A stretch of 64,000 nt of DNA from Triticum aestivum (lineage: Eukaryota > Streptophyta > Magnoliopsida > Poales > Poaceae), in NCBI RefSeq assembly GCF_018294505.1, contig NC_057800.1, forward strand, positions 171,549,703 through 171,613,702. The letters run 5' to 3'. Both the position numbers and the translations under genes were made by a program. Positions 58,590-64,000 of this stretch are shown here, in pieces. The notes beneath the pieces were generated by a model. It was not told where the DNA came from. It saw only the letters and a program-made list of their open reading frames with translations, and did no database searches. Within the stretch, counting starts at the first letter, position 1, and every line of letters starts with the position of its first letter.

Positions 58590-59594
58590 GGAAGAAGGAT
58601 CAAGTATGTATCCCGGCATGTGCCAAACAGGACACAAGTAAACTGCCTAACAGGAGTTGTGCAAGAAGAAGTACCAGTGGTAAAGGATTTTCCTGATGTA
58701 TTTCCTGAGGAATTACCAGGCATGCCACCAGATAGAGACATTGAGTTTTTGATTGAGTTATTGCCAGGTACAGGTCCAATATCAAAGCGACCGTACCGAA
58801 TGCCAGCAAAGGATTTGGTGGAAATTAAGAATCAGATTAAGGAGTTATTGGATAAAGGTTACATTCGCCCAAGTTCTTCGCCTTGGGGATCACCCGTACT
58901 TCTAGTGGAAAAGAAGGATGGATCATTAAGGATGGTTGTAGATTATCGGGGATTGAATGAAGTAACCATCAAGAATAAGTACCCACTGCCAATGATCAAC
59001 GATCTGTTTGATTGGTTGCAAGGAGCTAAAGTGTTTTCCAAGATCGATTTGCGATCAGGGTACCATCAATTGAAGATTCGAGAGCAGGACATACCTAAGA
59101 CAGCATTCACCACAAGATATGGACTGTATGAGTATACCGTTATGTCGTTTGGATTGACTAACGCACCTGCCTATTTTATGAACCTGATGAACAAAGTGTT
59201 TATGGAGTTTTTGGATAAGTTTGTCGTAGTGTTCATTGATGACATCCTGGTTTATTCAAAGAATGAAGAGGAGCATAAGGAACATTTGCGTTTGGTTTTG
59301 GAGAAACTAAGGGAACACCAGTTATACGCCAAATTCAGCAAATGTGAGTTTTGGTTGAAGGAAGTTGGATTCCTCGGACACGTTATATCCGGAGGAGGTA
59401 TAGCAGTTCACCCCACTAAGGTTGAGACCGTAACCGAATGGGAATCATCAACGACAGTTGGAGAGATCCGGAGTTTTCTTGGACTCGCAGGATACTACCG
59501 GAGGTTTATTGAGAATTTCTCAAAGATTGCGAAGCCTATGACGGAGTTGTTGAAGAAGGATACTAAGTTCAAATGGAGATTCAGTCAACATTGA
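58590..59594 (+). pseudogene. pol: E9 reverse transcriptase, RNase H deleted
   Basis: It continues the gag-protease frame after the TAA. RT motifs are all present: [50 protein letters not shown] (catalytic Asp pair) and [18 protein letters not shown]. After [10 protein letters not shown] near 59578 the sequence jumps to the RNase H-integrase linker ([12 protein letters not shown]), out of frame, so the whole RNase H domain is absent and RT ends at a TGA (59592-59594). Confidence 0.88.
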
Positions 59595-61068
59595 TGGATA
59601 AGATCAGAGAAGCTCAGAAATCTGACAAGGAGATTGCTGCTATAAAAGAGAAATTGAGCGAAGGAAAAAAGCAAAGGGATTTCGTGAGGATGAGCACGAT
59701 ACCCTATGGTTTGAGGACCGTGTTTATGTGCCAAATGACCCGGAGATCAGGAAGTTGATTTTGCAAGAGGCACATGATTCACCGTATTCGATTCACCCAG
59801 GGAATACCAAGATGTATTTGGATTTGAAGGAAACATTCTGGTGGACCGGAATGAAGAAGGATATTGCGGCATATGTAGCAGTTTGTGACGTATGTCAGAG
59901 AGTAAAGGCAGAGCATCAGAAGCCAGCAGGATTGTTACAACCATTGCCGATACCCGAATGGAAGTGGGATAAGATAGGCATGGATTTTATCACGGGACTA
60001 CCCAGGACAAAGGCAGGCTACGATTCGATATGGGTAGTAGTTGATCGTTTGACAAAGGTAGCACATTTTATCCCAGTTAAGACCACTTACACCAGTGCTA
60101 AGTTGGCGAAGATATACATGACTAGGATCATTTGTTTGCATGGAGTTCCGAGGAGTATCGTATCAGATAGAGGAACCCAATTTACCTCAAAGTTTTGGAA
60201 TCAGTTGCATGAAACTTTAGGAACCAGACTGGAGTTCAGCACAGCTTTTCACCCACAGACGGATGGACAGACCGAGAGAGTCAGTCAGATTTTGGAGGAT
60301 ATGCTGAGAGCTTGTGCACTAGATTATGGATCTAGTTGGGACGATAACTTGCCGTATGGGGAGTTTTCTTATAACAACAGTTACCAAACCAGTTTGAAGA
60401 TGGCACCTTTCGAAGCTTTATACGGAAGGAGGTGCAGGACACCGTTGTCATGGGACGAAGTTGGAGACCGTCAATTCTTTGGACCAGATTTGATTAAGGA
60501 GTCTGAACGGAAAGTTAAGTTGATTCGCGATAGGCTCAAGGTAGCCCAGTCCAGGCAGAAGAGCTACGCAGATTCTAAACACAAGGAGACAGTTTACGAA
60601 ACCAGAGACAGAGTTTATCTCCAAGTATCCCCACTTCGAGGAGTAAAGCACTTTGGAGTTAAGGGAAAGTTAGCACCGCGTTTCGTTGGACCGTATAAGA
60701 TCTTGCAACGTATGGGAGAAGTCACTTATAAGTTGGAATTTCCAGAGGAGCTGTCAGGAGTTCATGATGTATTCCATGTTTCTCAGCTGAAGAAATGTCA
60801 TGCCGAGATGGCGGAGGTACTGCTAAGAGATACCGTGCCACTCGAAGCGATTCAGTTGAAGGACGACTTAAAATATGAGGAGAAGCCAGTCAAGATTCTC
60901 GATTATGCCAGCAGAGTTACTCGCAGCAAGGTTATCAAGTTTTACAAAGTTCAGTGGAACCACCACTCAAAGGATGAAGCCACCTGGGAAAGAGAAGAAG
61001 ATTTGCTCAACGACCACCCTCACCTATTCTCTAGCCAACATGAATCTCGAGGGCGAGATTCATCTTAA
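59573..61068 (+). pseudogene. pol: E9 integrase with chromodomain
   Basis: The linker (59573-59670) is separated by a frameshift in an A-run (59667-59672) from a 446-codon open frame (59728-61068). That frame carries the zinc region (H, H, CDVCQRVK), the catalytic core (GMDFITGLP, SDRGTQF, HPQTDGQTERVSQILEDML: D, D, E present) and the GPY/F region (GKLAPRFVGPYKI). Last is a chromodomain near residues 385-435 (EEKPVKILDY, KFYKVQWNHHSKDEATWE). Chromodomains of this kind direct integration toward certain chromatin. Integrase itself looks intact but is cut off from the polyprotein. Confidence 0.87.
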
Positions 61069-61076
61069 GGGGGGTA
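61067..61076 (+). other. E9 polypurine tract
   Basis: aaggggggta, four bases before the 3' LTR TGTAACATCC. Confidence 0.85.
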
Positions 61077-61080
61077 GTTT

Positions 61081-63933
61081 TGTAACATCCCAAATTTTCA
61101 ATTTGGAATGTTATACACTAGATCATCATGCATAGCATATTTTCTTGCATTTTAGTCGATCCTAGAAATTTCACGCAACTCAAGGACCCACGGAGAGAGT
61201 TGGAGATTTCGTTATTTTCATATTTGAGAGTTTTCTCGAATTTGAAAAGAGGATCGTTTGATTTATTTATTTCATCTTCAATTATTTTCCAATATCAAAA
61301 AAATGAGAGAGGGAATAATATGACTTTCCCAAAATTGAGGAAAAATGAAGATTTAATAAATAGATCAATTTTGGTTTTGCCGGACTTTTGTTTGCTTTTT
61401 ATTTGGATAGGGAAAAATGCGCGTTTTCAAAATTGCATTTTAGGCCCGGAGAAAAGTTCATTTTGTTCGACTCATTTTTAGGAGTCGGAGAAAATTTACT
61501 TTAGAATTTTTGGAGTTCGTTTAGATTTTCTTTCTTTTGTTTTTCCGCGCGCGAAACCGATTTAAAAAATAGGAGCAGCGCCCCGCCCGGGCCAAGGCCC
61601 AGCCAGCCACCGCCCCAGCCTCCCGTGCGCCAGGCGCAGGAGCGCCAGGCCGCCGCCTCCCCTCGCTCGAGCCGAGTCCTAAAAGGACTCTGGCCGGTTA
61701 GCCCCCCCCCCTTTTCCTTGTTTTGTTTTCCTATTCCTACTCTATTTCTTGTCCCCTACCCCAAGAAACCCCCTCCCCTCACCAATATAAATACCCCCAC
61801 ACCCCCCTCCAAAACATCAAATCAAACCCCAAGCCCCACACCACCCCGCGCCTCCCCAAGCCCCACACCACCCCGCGTCTCCTTAGCCGCGCCCCACCCC
61901 GCGCCCCTCACCACCGCCGCCGCCGCCCCGCGCCCAACGCCGCCGCCCTTGTGCATCGCCGCAGCCGCCCAACGCCGCCGTTCACCGGAGCCCCTCGCCG
62001 GAACCTCGCCGAGGTAGCCGCGCCGCGTCTCTCCTTTTCCCTCGGTTCGGTTTTTCTTATAAACCGTTCCGATTCTTTTCTTCTCTTCCGATTCGTTTTC
62101 CGTTCCGGTTTTCTTTCGTTCTTTGTTTCAGTTTTCTTTTCCGAAAACTCTAGATCGGTTTTCGTTCTTCTTTCGGACCGTTCGTCTCAACGAACGTGAT
62201 CACCGATTATTCCCGGTTAACGACGCCCGTTCGTTTAACCGTTCGTCTCTTTATTTTCGTCGGATTTATTCCGCGATCGTGATCTCAGATCCGATCTTCG
62301 TTCTAGTCTTTCTTCTCGCTCGTTTATCGGAATCAGGTGTTTCAAGCGCCTGGAGTTTCGTTCCGAAACCGCCGTTCCGTCTAATCAACTTGAACAAGTT
62401 TTGCCCCGGTAAAATTTGACCTAGTTTCAACCTGCTAGAACCGAGTTGTTTTCTTCCGCCGTTTGTTTTCCGTTTCTTTGTTCGGTTCGTTCTTTCTTTG
62501 CAACCAGAGTTCTTAAGTTGAACTTTTTGGTTCGTTCTCTTGTTCGAGTTTTATCTGTGCATTAGATGAGTACTTATTGTATGCTTGTTGTTTGTCTGCG
62601 ATAGATCACCCGGATTGCGCCGCTTGTTACTTCGAAACCCTAGGTCTCGCGGGTCATCAGCAGGGCAAGTAACACTTTGATCATACCTTTTCTGCAACCC
62701 ATGTTTTATTGCATTAGATCAATCCTCTCACATTGCATGATTAGGATCTAATTAAACTGTGGGATGGGAAGTAGATGAGGTAGTACCTATTACCTGTATT
62801 ATTATGAAACCTTTGGGAGCTACTTCTACGTTTGCTTATTATGCCATGCTATGCTAGTAGACGTGGATTTGGTGAGTGATATCCATGACAGATGTGAGTT
62901 GATAATTTTAATGGTTTATCTAAGGTGGCAACTTAAACACACATCTGGGTGGATTGAGGCACCTGATGTCTATCAGGACTTGCCTGTTTTATTTTGGACC
63001 GCCACCCAGGCTCAAAGGGATCATAAGATCTTTCATGCTAGAAACTTCCGTGTGCAGCCACAAGCCATTATGGGCTCTGGCATAGCTGACTAAGTCGTGC
63101 GAACTCTTACGGGTAGACTAGCAGATGTAGGGGAAGTAGGTGTACCGGTCTACCCACATGTAAGGTGCTAGCGCTTCTGAAAGACTGTGTCTCGGTCATC
63201 CGTCTTCTCAAACACCATGTAGTTCGAGAAACCAAACGGAGGCGATCGAGTCTTGTGGGGAAAAGTGCGCAAACCTCTGCAGAGTGTACAAACTAATCAT
63301 GATTAGCCGTGTCCCCGGTTATGGACAACTTGAGTATCTAGTACTTGAATATCATGTGAATCTCAACATGTTACTTCTAATTAATGTTGCTGGGTTTTAA
63401 TTATTTTAATTGAGATTGAGAATGCTGTCAACCATTCTCAATGTTTCACAACCACCATGATAGTTAAATAAATTTATTCCTTTGCAGTAGGGAAAAATTG
63501 GCTTTACGCAAAACTGTAACCATAGAGCTTTCCACCAGCCATATATACATATAGTATAGCTGTTTCATTCCATTACTCTCTATGTGTTACATTGCCAGCA
63601 TATTCCATGTGCTGACCCATTTTCGGGCTGCAACTTCTCATGTTGCAGACTTTTCAAACAACGAGTAAGGTGCTTTTAGGTCGTGGCCCTATACTCAGTG
63701 ATGCCGTTGGAGTTGATGGACCCATTTATCTTCCGAGTCTTCCGCTGTTTTCGACACTAGATGGCCTTAAGCCATACTTATTGTAATAAGTTCTCTTTGA
63801 GACAACGATGTAATAAGTGTGTGATTTCCACTCTGCTATAAATCCTTCGATGTACTGTGTGGTGTCAGCATTACTGATCCAGGGATGACACCTGAGCACA
63901 GAGCACTTGATCCATTCGGGTCGGGTCGCTACA
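61081..63933 (+). repeat. E9 3' LTR (2853 bp)
   Basis: It is the partner of 53312-56175, with scattered substitutions and a few small indels, for example loss of one cgctagg-like unit near 61635. TATA at 61785-61793. Followed by AGAGC and the rest of E8. Confidence 0.9.
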
Positions 63934-63938
63934 AGAGC

Positions 63939-64000
63939 CTATGGCTGAAGCATAGGGAACATCTTTCATTTTCTCTCTATCTTCTGCAGTGGTCGGGAAT
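63939..64000 (-). pseudogene. pol: E8 RT/RNase H joint, right of E9
   Basis: On the minus strand it reads through AEDREKMKDVPYASAIG into the duplicated AGAGC, then continues at 53311 with SIVYAMLCTRPD. This proves that E9 is inserted in E8. The rest of E8 lies beyond the window. Confidence 0.85.

Larger units (their letters stand above)
53312..63933 (+). mobile_element. E9: chromodomain gypsy (Tekay/Del-like), AGAGC duplication
   Basis: LTRs at 53312-56175 and 61081-63933 (TGTAACATCC ... CGCTACA) are flanked by AGAGC at 53307-53311 and 63934-63938. Order: primer site for initiator tRNA-Met, extra frame, gag, protease, RT, (RNase H missing), integrase with C-terminal chromodomain, polypurine tract. 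It is 10.6 kb. The LTRs are very similar by eye (scattered substitutions, a few short indels), so it is the youngest insertion in its chain. The Tekay/Del assignment is inferred from integrase and chromodomain. Confidence 0.9.
50878..64000 (-). mobile_element. E8: Angela/BARE-type copia, 3' part, interrupted by E9
   Basis: A complete 3' LTR (50878-52619), polypurine tract, RNase H (52707-53311) and, after E9, the RT/RNase H joint (63939-64000) on the minus strand. The rest is beyond the right edge. It is inserted in the E6 LTR with left flank GTGGC (50873-50877). Confidence 0.87.

Noticed and set aside
1..64000. Host protein genes, tRNA, rRNA, CRISPR arrays or bacterial-type operons
   Set aside because: Every region is assigned to a retrotransposon part. 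The tRNA-like stretches are primer sites of 12-18 bases, not tRNA genes, and the repeats are LTRs, not spacer arrays.

Overview
The window is plant nuclear DNA made entirely of nested LTR retrotransposons. I see no host gene, tRNA, rRNA or CRISPR array. The copia LTRs (TGAAGGAAATATGCCC...CCCCAACA) are those of the Angela/BARE/WIS group, and the Athila-type gypsy elements carry tRNA-Asp-like primer sites. This points to a Triticeae grass (wheat, barley or a relative). Family names rest on recognition, not on a search.

Layout, with nine elements named E1 to E9. E1 (1-3079, minus) is the gag, leader and part of the 5' LTR of an Angela-type copia. E2 (3080-10777, minus) is a second one, inserted in the E1 LTR; its own 5' LTR ends abruptly and is joined head to head to a 143-bp LTR stub of E3. 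E3 (plus) is an Angela-type copia split in two, at 10778-13285 and 31100-34179. E4 (13286-31099, minus) splits E3 with a 5-bp target duplication. It is an Athila-type gypsy with gag, protease and an ATHILA ORF1-like gene but no reverse transcriptase or integrase. E5 (16777-25080, plus; duplication GGGGT) interrupts the ATHILA-like gene and encodes only gag-protease.

E6 (34180-50877, minus), of the same family as E5, sits in the E3 3' LTR. E7 (36390-45090, minus; duplication CAAGC) sits in the E6 3' noncoding region. E7 shares that noncoding region with E5 and E6, but in place of gag-protease it has one uninterrupted 573-codon frame that I do not recognise. E8 (50878-64000, minus) is an Angela-type copia in the E6 5' LTR. 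E9 (53312-63933, plus; duplication AGAGC) is a chromodomain gypsy inside the E8 polymerase, with 2.85-kb LTRs, an extra frame upstream of gag, two nonsense codons, a frameshift and no RNase H domain. The deepest chain is E3 < E6 < E8 < E9.

No element here can complete a cycle alone. E4 to E7 lack polymerase genes and would need proteins supplied in trans, while E1, E2, E3, E8 and E9 are mutated or cut. The points most worth following are the E7 frame, a 51-bp block kept just at or after the stop codon in E5, E6 and E7, repeated copies of each family's polypurine tract inside the element, a GC-rich hairpin upstream of the TATA box in all the Athila-type LTRs, a large E2/E3 inverted repeat, and the extra frame of E9.
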